Shown here: in pieces, positions 43,998 through 54,301 of the stretch
Numbering within the stretch: the first letter of the stretch is position 1
How the letters are laid out: each line of letters opens with the position of its first letter
From: an uncultured Granulosicoccaceae bacterium
Lineage (GTDB): Bacteria > Pseudomonadota > Gammaproteobacteria > Granulosicoccales > Granulosicoccaceae
Length of the DNA: 64,000 nt
Reading direction: 5' to 3'
NCBI GenBank assembly: GCA_937981955.1
Contig: CALJNA010000031.1
Location: forward strand, 1 to 64,000
Notes under the pieces: generated by a model
What the model was told of the DNA's origin: nothing
Databases searched by the model: none
Seen by the model: the letters and a program-made list of their open reading frames with translations, nothing else
Made by a program: the position numbers and the translations under genes

Positions 43998-46811
43998 GTG
44001 ACCGATTACAAACAAACACTGAACCTGCCCAAAACCGACTTCCCCATGCGCGGCAATCTGGCTCAAAAAGAGCCCGAGATGCTCAAACGCTGGCAAAAGG
44101 AAGATGTCTACCAGCAAATTAGAGACGCATCGGTTGGCCGACCCAAGTTTATTCTGCACGACGGGCCTCCGTACGCGAACGGCGATATTCACATTGGTCA
44201 TGTGGTTAACAAAGTCATTAAAGACATGATCGTCAAGAGCAAGCAACTTGATGGTTTCGATTCACCCTACACACCCGGATGGGACTGTCATGGGCTGCCA
44301 ATCGAAAACAAGGTTGAATCGATTGTTGGCAAGGCCGGCGACAAAGTCACCGAAGCTGAGTTTCGGCAGAAATGCCGCGAGTACGCAACCAAACAGATTG
44401 ACAATCAGCGAGAGGAATTCAAACGCCTTGGTGTGTTTGGGGACTGGGATAATCCCTATCTGACAATGAACTTTGCCAACGAGGCAAACATTGTTCGTGC
44501 GCTGGGCAAAATCATTGAAAAAGGACACATCTACAAGGGTGTTAAGCCGGTGCACTGGAGTTGGGGTGCACATTCGGCCATGGCAGAAGCGGAAGTTGAA
44601 TACGAAGATAAAACGTCAAACGCAATCGATGTACGTTTTGCTCCTAAAGATAAAAACGCGCTGCTGGAAAAATTCAATGTTAGTGACGACGGTTCGGACG
44701 TCAGTGTGGCCATCTGGACCACTACGCCGTGGACAATCCCCGGTAACCTCGCCGTTTGTGTTCATCCCGATCTGGACTATGCATTGGTTGCATGCAATAA
44801 CGAGCGGCTGATTGTGGCGGACGATATGGTTGAAAGCATCATGTCACGCTATGGATTCGACAGCTTCGAACGTTTGGGTACGGCCAAAGGTGCAGCGCTT
44901 GAAAATTTTGTACTGCAACATCCGTTGTACACACGCGACTCGATAATGGTGGTGGGCGATTACGTAACCACCGAAACCGGTACCGGCTGTGTTCACACGG
45001 CTCCTGATCATGGTGTTGATGACTTCTACACGGGTAAACGCTATAACCTGGAACTACTCGATCCGGTTAACGATAACGGTGTTTACCGAGAGAACGTTGA
45101 AATCTTCGGTGGCGAACACGTCAGCAAAGTTGACGGACATATGCTCGAAGCTTTAACCGATGCCGGCAAACTGATCCATCAGGAGAAGTACCAGCACAGC
45201 TATCCGCATTGCTGGCGCACAAAAACCTTCATCATTTTTCGTGCAACGCCGCAATGGTTTATCAGCATGGACAACCACGATTTGAGAAAGGATGCGCTAA
45301 GCGAAATTGCCAAAGTCAAATGGGTGCCTGACTGGGGTCAGTCGCGTATTGAAGGCATGATCGCGAATCGACCGGACTGGTGTATTTCCAGACAACGCTA
45401 CTGGGGTGTTCCCATTCCATTGTTCCTGCACAAGGAAACGGGCGAGTTGCACGACGATACACAAAAACTAATTGAAGCCGTGGCACAACGCATTGAGCAA
45501 GGAGGTATTCAAGCCTGGTTCGATCTGGATGCACAGGAACTCCTGGGCGAGGATGCAGAGCACTACAGCAAGGTGAATGATGTGCTGGATGTCTGGTTCG
45601 ATTCAGGCACGTCCTTCTATCACGTGCTTCAGCAGAATGAAGAGATGACCTATCCGGCTGACATGTACCTGGAAGGTTCCGACCAACATCGTGGCTGGTT
45701 CCATTCATCCATTCTTGCCAGTACGGCCATCAACAAACATGCTCCTTACAAGCAAGTGCTAACCCACGGCTTCACCGTTGACAAAGACGGTAAGAAAATG
45801 TCGAAGTCACTGAAGAACGCGGTTGCGCCACAAACTCTGATGAAAACCCTCGGTGCGGATATTGTTCGACTGTGGGTCTGCTCCGTTGACTACCGCGGTG
45901 AAATGAGCGTGTCGCAGGAAATTCTGGACCGTATGGCAGATTCCTATCGTCGCATTCGCAATACCGCACGCTATCTGTTAAGCGCCATTAATGATTTTGA
46001 CCCGGCAAAAGATGCAGTAGCGAAAGAAGATCTGTTAGCGATTGATCGCTGGGCAGTTGACCGTACACTGCAAACGCAGGCGCTGGTCAAGCAAGCCTAT
46101 GATGAATACCAATTCCATGCGGTTTATCAGAGCGTGCACAACTTTTGTAATGTCGATATGAGTAACTTCTATCTCGACATTATCAAAGACCGCCAGTACA
46201 CCATGCAAGCGGACAGCCCCGGCCGACGATCAGCACAGACGGCTATGTACCTGATCACAGAGTCTCTGGTTCGATGGATTTCACCCGTCTTGAGTTTTAC
46301 CAGCGATGAAATCTGGCAACACATACCTGGCGATCGCAGCGATAGCGTGTTCACCAAACCTTACTACGACGAGTTGTATTCACTCGATGCCAAGTCATCA
46401 CTGGACAGCCAGGCGTGGGAGCGAGTTGTAGACACACGAAATGCTGTGACCAAGGCATTAGAAGTATTGCGAGCAGATAAACAAATTGGCGGTGGGCTCG
46501 ATGCAGCATTAACACTCTATTGCGATGGTGATTTACAAAGCACACTTGCTGAGCTTGGCGACGAGCTTCGTTTTGTATTTATCACCTCTGAGGCAATGAT
46601 CAAACCGCTGACCGACAGGCCAGCCGATACAGAAGTCGTTAACGTTGGAGATGCGTCTCTGGCCATTGTGGCAAGCAAAACCGATGCTGATAAATGCGTA
46701 CGCTGCTGGCATCGCCGAAACGATGTTGGAAGCGTCGATGAGCATGCGGAACTGTGCACCCGATGCGTTGCCAATGCATTTGGCGATGGCGAACAACGCC
46801 AGTTTGTATAA
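43998..46811 (+). CDS. ileS: Isoleucyl-tRNA synthetase
   Basis: Class I synthetase charging tRNA-Ile, with a CP1 editing domain. The protein starts with GTG ([29 protein letters not shown]), the usual family start; an in-frame TTG six bases upstream is less likely. HIGH motif appears in [14 protein letters not shown], the editing-site signature in [18 protein letters not shown] in [12 protein letters not shown], and a C-terminal zinc cluster in [12 protein letters not shown] and CTRCVANA. The 937-residue length is normal for the bacterial type. lspA follows 9 bp later. Confidence 0.97.
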   Translation: MTDYKQTLNLPKTDFPMRGNLAQKEPEMLKRWQKEDVYQQIRDASVGRPKFILHDGPPYANGDIHIGHVVNKVIKDMIVKSKQLDGFDSPYTPGWDCHGLPIENKVESIVGKAGDKVTEAEFRQKCREYATKQIDNQREEFKRLGVFGDWDNPYLTMNFANEANIVRALGKIIEKGHIYKGVKPVHWSWGAHSAMAEAEVEYEDKTSNAIDVRFAPKDKNALLEKFNVSDDGSDVSVAIWTTTPWTIPGNLAVCVHPDLDYALVACNNERLIVADDMVESIMSRYGFDSFERLGTAKGAALENFVLQHPLYTRDSIMVVGDYVTTETGTGCVHTAPDHGVDDFYTGKRYNLELLDPVNDNGVYRENVEIFGGEHVSKVDGHMLEALTDAGKLIHQEKYQHSYPHCWRTKTFIIFRATPQWFISMDNHDLRKDALSEIAKVKWVPDWGQSRIEGMIANRPDWCISRQRYWGVPIPLFLHKETGELHDDTQKLIEAVAQRIEQGGIQAWFDLDAQELLGEDAEHYSKVNDVLDVWFDSGTSFYHVLQQNEEMTYPADMYLEGSDQHRGWFHSSILASTAINKHAPYKQVLTHGFTVDKDGKKMSKSLKNAVAPQTLMKTLGADIVRLWVCSVDYRGEMSVSQEILDRMADSYRRIRNTARYLLSAINDFDPAKDAVAKEDLLAIDRWAVDRTLQTQALVKQAYDEYQFHAVYQSVHNFCNVDMSNFYLDIIKDRQYTMQADSPGRRSAQTAMYLITESLVRWISPVLSFTSDEIWQHIPGDRSDSVFTKPYYDELYSLDAKSSLDSQAWERVVDTRNAVTKALEVLRADKQIGGGLDAALTLYCDGDLQSTLAELGDELRFVFITSEAMIKPLTDRPADTEVVNVGDASLAIVASKTDADKCVRCWHRRNDVGSVDEHAELCTRCVANAFGDGEQRQFV

Positions 46812-46820
46812 GGACATAAC

Positions 46821-47309
46821 ATGCCTCAGTTTTTACGCTTCGGAATTGCGATCGTCTGTGTGGTACTCGATCAGATAACAAAACAGGCTGCCGAACGTGC
46901 GCTGGAATTACACGAAGCCATTGAAGTGCTGCCGGTTTTCAACATTGCTCTGGCTTACAATTACGGAGCAGCATTCAGTTTTTTGAACGTACCCGGTGGG
47001 GCGCAGCGCTGGTTGTTTACCGGCATATCTCTGGTGGTCAGTCTGTTGCTCATAGTCTGGCTTTACCGGTTAACCATGGCAGAAAAATGGCTCAGCCTGT
47101 CTTTTGCATTAATTCTTGGTGGCGCTGTGGGCAACCTGATTGATCGTGCAGCCTTCGGGTACGTGATTGATTTTATACAGGTGCACTACAACAACAGCTA
47201 TTTCCCTACGTTCAACATTGCTGATTCGGCGATATTTTGTGGCACAGTGTTACTCTTGTTCCTGACCTTTTTCGAAAAGAAGCCTGACGAGTCAAATCAG
47301 GACGACTAA
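46821..47309 (+). CDS. lspA: Lipoprotein signal peptidase LspA
   Basis: LspA is the inner-membrane aspartyl peptidase that removes signal peptides from diacylated prolipoproteins, including the several lipoproteins of this window. The 162-residue protein has four membrane helices and the catalytic aspartates in GGAVGNLIDRAAFGYVIDFI and FPTFNIADSAIFCG. NYGAAFSFL is the substrate-side signature. SD AAGGA lies before the ATG. ispH follows 24 bp later; fkpB, often found between them, is missing. Confidence 0.96.
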   Translation: MPQFLRFGIAIVCVVLDQITKQAAERALELHEAIEVLPVFNIALAYNYGAAFSFLNVPGGAQRWLFTGISLVVSLLLIVWLYRLTMAEKWLSLSFALILGGAVGNLIDRAAFGYVIDFIQVHYNNSYFPTFNIADSAIFCGTVLLLFLTFFEKKPDESNQDD

Positions 47310-47333
47310 CCCAACTGCCCGAGATTAGTCCGT

Positions 47334-48287
47334 ATGCAAATCTTACTCGCCAATCCACGTGGTTTTTGTGCCGGTGTCGATCGCGCGATCGAAATCGTCG
47401 AGCGCGCGCTGGAAATACACGGCGCACCAATCTATGTACGACATGAAGTCGTGCACAACAAATTTGTTGTCGACAAGTTACGTGATAAAGGCGCTGTGTT
47501 TGTTGATGAGCTCGATGAAGTCCCGGACGACAACACCGTAATATTCAGCGCTCACGGTGTTTCCCGGCAAGTTGAAGAAACTGCTAAAAATCGCGGACTG
47601 CAAGTGTTCGATGCCACCTGTCCTCTGGTTACCAAGGTACACCTTGAAGTCGTCAAGTATGCACGTCAGGGTAAAGAGGTCATCCTGATCGGCCATGCGG
47701 GCCACCCTGAAGTTGAAGGCACCATGGGTCGCTACGACACCAGCAACGGCGGACGAATAATTCTGGTAGAGAAGCCTGAAGATGTTCGGACACTCGACAT
47801 CAAGCAGCCCGACGAACTTGCGTTCGTGTCTCAGACAACACTGTCTGTTGATGACACACAAGATATTATCGACTCGCTACGCCAGCGTTTTCCATCCATT
47901 GCCGCACCGAATAAAGACGATATTTGCTATGCAACTCAGAACCGTCAGGATGCGGTCAAAGAATTGTGCGAACAAGTTGACTTATTACTGGTTGTTGGTG
48001 CAAGCAATAGCTCCAACTCCAATCGCTTACAAGAACTCGGTGAACGTGCTGGAGTGGCGTCTTACCTTATTACCCGTGCGCAGGATATAAAAACCGAGTG
48101 GCTTGAAAACAAAAAATGCATTGGCGTTACCGCTGGCGCTTCTGCTCCGGAAGTGCTGGTACAGGAAGTGGTGCAGCGGCTGCGTGACGCCGGTGGCGAA
48201 ACCGCAATTGAAAACGAAGGCATTTCCGAGAACGTGTCGTTCTCGATTCCAAAAGAGTTACGGCGGATGGACAGAACGTCAACCTGA
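47334..48287 (+). CDS. ispH: 4-hydroxy-3-methylbut-2-enyl diphosphate reductase IspH
   Basis: IspH is the last enzyme of the MEP isoprenoid pathway, a [4Fe-4S] protein. The 317-residue product has the cluster cysteines in [31 protein letters not shown] and [17 protein letters not shown], and the substrate motifs [21 protein letters not shown] and [15 protein letters not shown]. It ends the ribF-ileS-lspA-ispH cluster. Isoprenoid product also feeds ispB (ubiquinone side chain) earlier in the window. Confidence 0.97.
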   Translation: MQILLANPRGFCAGVDRAIEIVERALEIHGAPIYVRHEVVHNKFVVDKLRDKGAVFVDELDEVPDDNTVIFSAHGVSRQVEETAKNRGLQVFDATCPLVTKVHLEVVKYARQGKEVILIGHAGHPEVEGTMGRYDTSNGGRIILVEKPEDVRTLDIKQPDELAFVSQTTLSVDDTQDIIDSLRQRFPSIAAPNKDDICYATQNRQDAVKELCEQVDLLLVVGASNSSNSNRLQELGERAGVASYLITRAQDIKTEWLENKKCIGVTAGASAPEVLVQEVVQRLRDAGGETAIENEGISENVSFSIPKELRRMDRTST

Positions 48288-48320
48288 TCGGTTGACGGCT
48301 TTAATCGTTGGTCGTGCTAT

Positions 48321-49628
48321 CTAACCAGCTTTCAACAAAGACTGAACGGTAACCAGTTTACTGGTTGCAGCTCGCATAATCTCTGCTGGTGCTTTCAGAT
48401 CAATACCCGCCTGTTGTAAGCGTCGAGCCAATAACAGATTATCGGCAGCCGGAATAGAACTGGGTTGGCCATCCGGCATTTCTGATTGAATGATCAGCAA
48501 AGAGGCTGTTACCAAATCAGTGTAGTTAATCTCACCGGTGTGATTACGATACCAGTCACGTGCAATGTTCGCAGCGTCAATAAACTCTTCCGGAAAATCC
48601 CAGTTACTCAACAGCCAGCTACTGAGTATTGTACGTAAATTCGCTACCACACCGTCCAGCTCAGCATCGTCCGCAAACTGATCTGCAAACTTGTTGGCAT
48701 GAGTAATAACAAGCAGTTCACCGATATCGGCGACCAAGGCAACCAGTATGGCAACATCGGCTTTTAATTCGGGTACTTCTTTTGCCAGCACCTGCACAAG
48801 TGCAGTTGATAGCGCCACACGTTGAGTGTAACGACGAAAGCGTCGTTCGATCACTTCATTTGCAGGTACAACGGTATTCGCTCGCAGCAGCTCTTCAATA
48901 CTGCGCTGCGTTGCCTCTACACCCAAACGGGATATCGCGCCACGGATACTGGTAATAGAATCACCTGCGCCGCCTTCAGTCTTGTTTGCAGAATGAACGA
49001 TATTTGCCGACAAACCAGGGTCTGATTGAATAATTTCCGCCAGCTCCGGAATTCCGCCAACTTGCGACTGAGACGTAAGAATTTTCGCCGCCGTTTCGCC
49101 GAAACTGGCCAGCGCGATTCGGTTGCTTTTCATTTCTTCAACAACAGAATCAAAAACCAGATTGTCTTTTTCGGTAACTTGAATATCCAGCACACTGATC
49201 GCGTTCTTTTGCTGTTCGCGCAGCAGAATATCCAGTTGTTCGCGACCAAACTTGACAACTTTCGCAACCGTCTGGGTTTTAGCCAGCTGATACGCAGACT
49301 TGTCCTGAAACAGTGGTTGCAAGGCCTCGGGCGTCTTCGCAGAAATACTTCCAACTTCATCTTTACCGTCATACAAGGTCAACGAACCCTCAGCCAGATA
49401 CATCAACCATCGGTTTGCACCTTCAGGCTTTAGCTGATCGTTTCGTTGAACGTGTACCACCGTTGCAGACTTGCACAACGCAGCTCGATTGACCGCATTC
49501 AGTTCGCTAACCGGACTAACAGAACCGGCGGCAGCCAGAACTAAAACACCGTTTTCATCGGAATCGGATTTTGACGGATTTGAATCACTTTTAAACACTG
49601 TGTACGCCTTGTTTATCTGAATCGCCAA
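48321..49628 (-). CDS. HDOD domain signalling protein with cNMP-binding-like N-terminus
   Basis: HDOD proteins are non-catalytic HD relatives used in bacterial signalling. Residues about 40-150 resemble a cyclic-nucleotide-binding-type beta-roll (LCKSATVVHVQRNDQLKPEGANRWLMYLAEGSLTLYDGKDEVGSI). About 170-400 form the HDOD domain (IPELAEIIQSDPGLSANIVHSAN, SITSIRGAISRLGVEATQRS). It starts with TTG at 49628 and I see no SD. A missing catalytic HD pair fits the HDOD class. No partner gene is adjacent. Confidence 0.75.
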   Translation of the reverse strand: MAIQINKAYTVFKSDSNPSKSDSDENGVLVLAAAGSVSPVSELNAVNRAALCKSATVVHVQRNDQLKPEGANRWLMYLAEGSLTLYDGKDEVGSISAKTPEALQPLFQDKSAYQLAKTQTVAKVVKFGREQLDILLREQQKNAISVLDIQVTEKDNLVFDSVVEEMKSNRIALASFGETAAKILTSQSQVGGIPELAEIIQSDPGLSANIVHSANKTEGGAGDSITSIRGAISRLGVEATQRSIEELLRANTVVPANEVIERRFRRYTQRVALSTALVQVLAKEVPELKADVAILVALVADIGELLVITHANKFADQFADDAELDGVVANLRTILSSWLLSNWDFPEEFIDAANIARDWYRNHTGEINYTDLVTASLLIIQSEMPDGQPSSIPAADNLLLARRLQQAGIDLKAPAEIMRAATSKLVTVQSLLKAG

Positions 49629-49682
49629 TCGTCATGATTGAGTTAAGTGCGGCCAATATGCCGCACTGAGATATCGACTTCA

Positions 49683-51680
49683 CTAGCCTGGGTCGGTGCA
49701 ATCTTGCTCATTGCCATACGGGCTGTACAGGTTTGCAGGATTCGGGTTCGTACCTACTACCTCATCTGCAGCCACTGGCATACGCAGCACTATGGAATCG
49801 GTCGATTCCACACCCAGTGCTTGTGCACGCGCAACTACGCGCACGTTTGACCACCAGGCATTGGTTACCGGATAAACGACTCTGAAATATCCAGAACCTG
49901 TTGTATCAGTGGTTAGCAAACCGTTGCCTTCCAATGTCGCAAGCCCTTCTGTTTCTGTTGGAATTAGCAGCGCAGGATCTTGCGGGTCCAGCGAACCATT
50001 TCCATTAATGTCTTCACCAGCATCCAGAATACGGTTTCCGTTTGTGTCTTCACTTTCGCATTCTTCAGTCGTGTCCGGATGCTTACCCCAATGATCTGCT
50101 ACCCACTGGTCAATCGACCAACCCGGCACGTTTGAATAGTCTGAAGGCAGGAGGCCGAAATCATCCAGCAGCGCCAAACGTCCTTTCCAGTAAGTAACCG
50201 GTTCAATAGACAATTGAACAGTCGCATCGGACAGTGCCTGACCACCACCGTCAGCAACCTGCACAACATAGGTCATAGCATATTGAGTTTCTTCACCGTG
50301 ATCTTTCAGCTCGTTTGAAGTACCGATTGTGACGTTCAATACCGGCTCAACCACAGTCAGGTTGACAACGCTGTTGATGCTGGTACCTGCCACTTCAGCA
50401 ACGATGATGATTTCATCGGCTTCGGTCGCATTGTTTCCGGCAGTGAAAGTTACTTCGGCCTCGCCACTGGTGTTTGTTTCACTGGTCGTGGAGCTCAGCT
50501 GACCACCTTTCAGGTTGGCGCTTGAGAAAACAACCATGGTGTTCTTTACAGGGTTACCATTTGCGTCTCTGACGTTGGCAACAATGTTTGCCTTGTCTCT
50601 TGTGTTAACGCGGCTGGAAGTTGTGGCAAGCTCAATATTTGCTGGTGTATCACCAACAAAGTTAAAAACATGCTTGTTGATCACACTGCCATCTGTCGCT
50701 TCGACATACAGGGTGACTTCACCGGCAATACTGGACAGGACTTTAACTTCAGCGTTACCTGCGCCGTCAGTATTGATTACCGACGGGCCAACGATCTGGC
50801 CTGCAGTAATAGTGAAGGACAATGCCTGTCCTGAGATTGGCGTGCCATTTAAGCTCCAGTTAACAACAAAGCTATGTTGTGCATTAACGCGTAGCTCGGT
50901 TGAAGCGTCATCAGCAAATTTCAATTGATCATCTGATACAGAAAACGCGTGCTGCTTGCTTACTGTTGCCGTGCCGGCAGCATCTGGCAATGCAGAAAAT
51001 GTAATGGTGTCTCCACCATTTGCACTTCCAACAACCACTTCAACCTGACCTTGTGGGTCAGTCAGGCCAGCTGTTGTGCTGAGCGTGTTTCCAGCAGAAG
51101 AGCTGATGTTAACAATTTCATTTGATAGCGGTGTCTTGCCGTCACCTGCAGTTAATGTAGCTTGTATAGTTACATCGTTACCGGGCACCACTGTTTCGTC
51201 CCCGCTAACTTCAAGCGTGGAGCCTTCAGCCACTACCCGGGCTGAACCGTCAAAGTTGCCAGCAACGGCTTTTACAAAAATGTCCTGATTGGCAGCGTGA
51301 CCTCTGACCGAGAGCTCTGCAACAGCCTCACCATTTTCGTTGGTAATCGATTGAGCCGATTTAAACTGACCGCCAGTAGATGAAAATGCAATTGGCATTT
51401 CGACCACAGGCAGATTGTTTGAATCGGTTACTGAAGCGGTAAACGTGGTTATCGCATCGGTACCAGCTTCAACACTTGGAGTATCCGTGGTAACCCGAAC
51501 CGTCAATTCCTGACCAATGGCAGAACCAAGCCCGGGCTCTTCCGTGCCAGTACCACCAATCGGCTCACCCTGAGCGTTGAATCCAGTTGGACCCTGGGTC
51601 GCCGCGCTTTCTTCACTGCGCTTACCACATGCACTTAACACCAATGCACTGGCGATCAATAAAATACCAATTTTCTTCAT
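49683..51680 (-). CDS. Big_1/Ig-like repeat lipoprotein
   Basis: The protein starts MKKIGILLIASALVLSACGK (SD AAGGAC), a lipoprotein signal with lipobox LSAC. The 665-residue sequence has at least four bacterial Ig-like (Big_1/invasin type) repeats with signature phrases such as NGEAVAELSVRGH, DGAGNAEVKVLSS, RDANGNPVKNTMVVFSSANLKGGQLSS and TNTSGEAVTFTAG-like stretches. Near 575-600 lies an EF-hand-like calcium loop region (DTNGNRILDAGEDINGNGSLDP by parts). It probably is surface-exposed on the outer membrane. The small barrel gene lies 40 bp upstream in the same operon. An ATG at 51710 would add ten residues and is not preferred. Confidence 0.8.
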   Translation of the reverse strand: MKKIGILLIASALVLSACGKRSEESAATQGPTGFNAQGEPIGGTGTEEPGLGSAIGQELTVRVTTDTPSVEAGTDAITTFTASVTDSNNLPVVEMPIAFSSTGGQFKSAQSITNENGEAVAELSVRGHAANQDIFVKAVAGNFDGSARVVAEGSTLEVSGDETVVPGNDVTIQATLTAGDGKTPLSNEIVNISSSAGNTLSTTAGLTDPQGQVEVVVGSANGGDTITFSALPDAAGTATVSKQHAFSVSDDQLKFADDASTELRVNAQHSFVVNWSLNGTPISGQALSFTITAGQIVGPSVINTDGAGNAEVKVLSSIAGEVTLYVEATDGSVINKHVFNFVGDTPANIELATTSSRVNTRDKANIVANVRDANGNPVKNTMVVFSSANLKGGQLSSTTSETNTSGEAEVTFTAGNNATEADEIIIVAEVAGTSINSVVNLTVVEPVLNVTIGTSNELKDHGEETQYAMTYVVQVADGGGQALSDATVQLSIEPVTYWKGRLALLDDFGLLPSDYSNVPGWSIDQWVADHWGKHPDTTEECESEDTNGNRILDAGEDINGNGSLDPQDPALLIPTETEGLATLEGNGLLTTDTTGSGYFRVVYPVTNAWWSNVRVVARAQALGVESTDSIVLRMPVAADEVVGTNPNPANLYSPYGNEQDCTDPG

Positions 51681-51722
51681 GTTCTTTGTCCTTAATGCCA
51701 CCGCTCGCATAACGTCTAAGTC

Positions 51723-52226
51723 CTATCGGAAGCCGCCAAAGTAATATTGAAAGCCAATGCTGGCTGTAGTGAATGTGCCGTCATCAATGTCGAGCACGTG
51801 TAGATTCAAGGAGGTGGTTTCGCTACCAAACAGGTTGATACCCAAACCCACTGCTGTACCTGCATCGGTGGAGTTCAGGCTTTTGTCGATGTCGAGTCGT
51901 GCTTGCCCGCCCAACAGGTAGAAGCCAGCGCGGTCCCAGCGATAACCGAGCCGAATCAGCGCAGCCTGATAAGTCACCAGAGGTTCACTGATGATGCTGC
52001 CTGCCTGATCTGACGCCGCACCTACTTCAAGTTCGAGTCCGACAAAGTCCAGCAACTGAAACCCGAGAGTTGCGTTGATGGTGCCAAGGCTTTTGTCACC
52101 GGCATTGGTCAGCTCCATTTTTCCGTCGGTGAACCCGATGCCGTAATACATCTTGGCCACATCAGCTTGCGCGTGACTGGCGAATAAACCCAAACTCAAG
52201 GCAAGAGTGCCGAGAAGCTTTCTCAT
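51723..52226 (-). CDS. Small outer-membrane beta-barrel protein
   Basis: The 167-residue product has a signal peptide (1-21, SHAQADVA) and then alternating aromatic/polar beta strands such as KMYYGIGFTDGKMELT, GFQLLDFVGLELEVGAAS, AALIRLGYRWDRAGFYLLGGQARLDI and a C-terminal SIGFQYYFGGFR, with a terminal aromatic-rich strand expected for BAM targeting. It fits the OMP_b-brl (OmpA-like porin) class of eight-stranded barrels. SD GGAG supports the ATG. It is the first gene of an operon with the Big_1 lipoprotein. Confidence 0.75.
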   Translation of the reverse strand: MRKLLGTLALSLGLFASHAQADVAKMYYGIGFTDGKMELTNAGDKSLGTINATLGFQLLDFVGLELEVGAASDQAGSIISEPLVTYQAALIRLGYRWDRAGFYLLGGQARLDIDKSLNSTDAGTAVGLGINLFGSETTSLNLHVLDIDDGTFTTASIGFQYYFGGFR

Positions 52227-52487
52227 AAATTTCTCCGTTCCTTGCCAGCGACGTCGCTTAACAAGATCTAAGAAGCAGTAAGTCGGTCATTGACTCGGCT
52301 TACTCCCTGCGCTAACTAAAAATGTCGGTCAATTGGCGAATTTCTTAAGAAATGACCAACAGACCACATTGCCAAACGGTTCACAAAACCAATGCGTCAG
52401 CTACTCGACGTGTCATTCCTTCGTCATACGCATTGACGCGGTTTATGTAAAAATCACCCGATTCACATGCCCGAGAAGCCTGCAGAA

Positions 52488-53003
52488 ATGGCGAAAATCC
52501 ACATATACAGCCGTTACATCCCATTAACACTGGTTTTGATGGCGGCGGTAACGCTCAATGCGTGCAGCAACCATGCCGGTATAGAGGGTCCGGCACCGTT
52601 GGTGAGCTTCAAAACTCTGAAAAATCAAACGCCGCTAAAACTGGATAAGCTCGGCAAGCCTTTGCTCGTGAGTTTCTGGTCCACGAGCTGTGCGATTTGT
52701 TTGAAAGAGATGCCGCATCTGGCGGACATATATGAAGAATTCAAGCCCAAAGGCTTCGAAATGGTGGCTGTTGCCATGCCGTTCGACCGCCCGTCCGATG
52801 TGCTTGAACTTAGCCAGGATGAGAACTGGCCGTTTTTGGTGGCGCTCGACCTGGATAAGCGGGTGTCGGAGGCATTCGGGGAAATTCAATTCACCCCTAC
52901 AGCTTTTCTGATCGATCAGAACGGCGAGTTTGTTGAAAAATATGTGGGCGCGATGGATTTGAAGAAATTCAGAAAAACCCTGGCCGATATGACTGGCGCG
53001 TAA
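52488..53003 (+). CDS. TlpA-like thioredoxin-fold lipoprotein
   Basis: A 171-residue periplasmic lipoprotein with a signal peptide ending LNACSN. The redoxin domain has the active site CAIC (in WSTSCAICLKEMPHL), the cis-proline in FTPTAFLIDQNGEFV, and the usual VAVAMPF helix. It probably supplies or removes electrons from periplasmic disulfides, for example in cytochrome c maturation (inference; the window's cytochrome is elsewhere). The ATG at 52488 has GAGAAG nine bases upstream; an ATG at 52467 would add a short polar stretch. Confidence 0.85.
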   Translation: MAKIHIYSRYIPLTLVLMAAVTLNACSNHAGIEGPAPLVSFKTLKNQTPLKLDKLGKPLLVSFWSTSCAICLKEMPHLADIYEEFKPKGFEMVAVAMPFDRPSDVLELSQDENWPFLVALDLDKRVSEAFGEIQFTPTAFLIDQNGEFVEKYVGAMDLKKFRKTLADMTGA

Positions 53004-53015
53004 GCGTTTCGCCGG

Positions 53016-53492
53016 CTAACTGGTGACCAGCAGCGGCTCCAGCTCTTTTAATGCCCGTTTGTAGACTTTACGCTTGAAGAAGATCACCCGCTTGGAGGGT
53101 TCCCAATAGTCAATCCAGCGCCAGCTGTCGAATTCAGGCTTTTCACACACGCTTAGATCGACCGAAGATTCAGAACCGAGCATACGTAGCATGTACCAGA
53201 TTTGTTTTTGCCCGATGCACACTGGTGTCTGGTTCCGGCGCACATAACGCTTCGGCAGACGATACTTCAGCCAATCGTCGGTACAACCCAGAATATCGAC
53301 GTCGGTGGGGTTCAGACCGGTCTCTTCTTTGAGCTCGCGATACATCGCCTGCTCTGGTGTCTCTTCTTTGTCGATACCGCCTTGCGGAAATTGCCACGCG
53401 TCCTGTCCGACGCGTCTGGCCCAGAACACCTGACCCTTATCGTTACTCAGGATTATGCCGACATTGAGGCGATAACCATCACAATCAATCAT
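53016..53492 (-). CDS. rppH: RNA pyrophosphohydrolase RppH
   Basis: RppH removes pyrophosphate from mRNA 5' ends and triggers RNase E decay. The 158-residue Nudix protein begins [18 protein letters not shown] and has the Nudix box [23 protein letters not shown] (Gly, Glu and Arg-Glu-x-x-Glu-Glu in place), plus [10 protein letters not shown] and [11 protein letters not shown], the RppH-specific basic segment. It ends near the redoxin gene on the opposite strand. Confidence 0.95.
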   Translation of the reverse strand: MIDCDGYRLNVGIILSNDKGQVFWARRVGQDAWQFPQGGIDKEETPEQAMYRELKEETGLNPTDVDILGCTDDWLKYRLPKRYVRRNQTPVCIGQKQIWYMLRMLGSESSVDLSVCEKPEFDSWRWIDYWEPSKRVIFFKRKVYKRALKELEPLLVTS

Positions 53493-53705
53493 TTGGATTC
53501 TATGTAGCTTTGTTCATCCACTGACCCTACTGTACGCAATGATTAGGGTCGCTGGCAAATATGCACCAAAAAAAGTGCCATGTGGGCGGTTTAAGCAGCG
53601 CTTTACGCCGAGCGTTTGTGCACGTTGCCTGTGCAGATGTTTATGCGCGGCGCTTGTACTAAAGTATTCACCCAGAACGCCAGTAACGCCTGCACAGCGT
53701 CGAAA

Positions 53706-54275
53706 TCAGGTTTTCGGCAAGGTAACGCCGCGCTGCCCCTGATACTTGCCACCTCTGTCTGCGTAGGAGGTCTCACACACCTCATCACTTTCAAAAAACA
53801 ACATTTGCGCGACGCCTTCGTTGGCATAGATTTTTGCTGGCAGTGGTGTGGTGTTTGAAAATTCGAGCGTCACATGACCTTCCCATTCTGGCTCGAGCGG
53901 CGTGACATTAACGATTATGCCGCACCGGGCATAGGTCGATTTTCCAAGGCAGATGGTTAATATGCTGCGCGGAATACGAAAATATTCAACTGTGCGAGCC
54001 AAAGCAAAAGAGTTCGGAGGAATGATGCAGGTGTCGGCTTTCAAATCGACAAAGCTATCCGGATCGAACTCTTTGGGGTCGACTACCGCATGATTGATGT
54101 TGGTGAAGATCTTGAACTCATCTGCGCAGCGAACATCGTAGCCATAGCTGGAGGTGCCGTAGGACACAATGCGCTGGTTGTTCTCATCGACACGCACCTG
54201 ACCCGATTCAAACGGCTCAATCATGCCACTGGATTCGGCAGCACGCCTTATCCACTTGTCCGATTTAATGCTCAT
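53706..54275 (-). CDS. dcd: dCTP deaminase
   Basis: Dcd converts dCTP to dUTP, the main source of dUMP for dTMP in gammaproteobacteria. The 189-residue protein has family motifs [65 protein letters not shown] and [37 protein letters not shown], including the catalytic Glu in that last block. It is the mono-functional, not the bifunctional, type by length. mrp lies 26 bp upstream on the same strand. Confidence 0.96.
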   Translation of the reverse strand: MSIKSDKWIRRAAESSGMIEPFESGQVRVDENNQRIVSYGTSSYGYDVRCADEFKIFTNINHAVVDPKEFDPDSFVDLKADTCIIPPNSFALARTVEYFRIPRSILTICLGKSTYARCGIIVNVTPLEPEWEGHVTLEFSNTTPLPAKIYANEGVAQMLFFESDEVCETSYADRGGKYQGQRGVTLPKT

Positions 54276-54301
54276 ACAAACTCATGATCTTTGGTTCAGG
54301 C

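Noticed and set aside
53493-53705. Short plus-strand frame between rppH and dcd
   Set aside because: Arg/Cys-rich shadow composition with no SD; the flanking genes are both on the minus strand.
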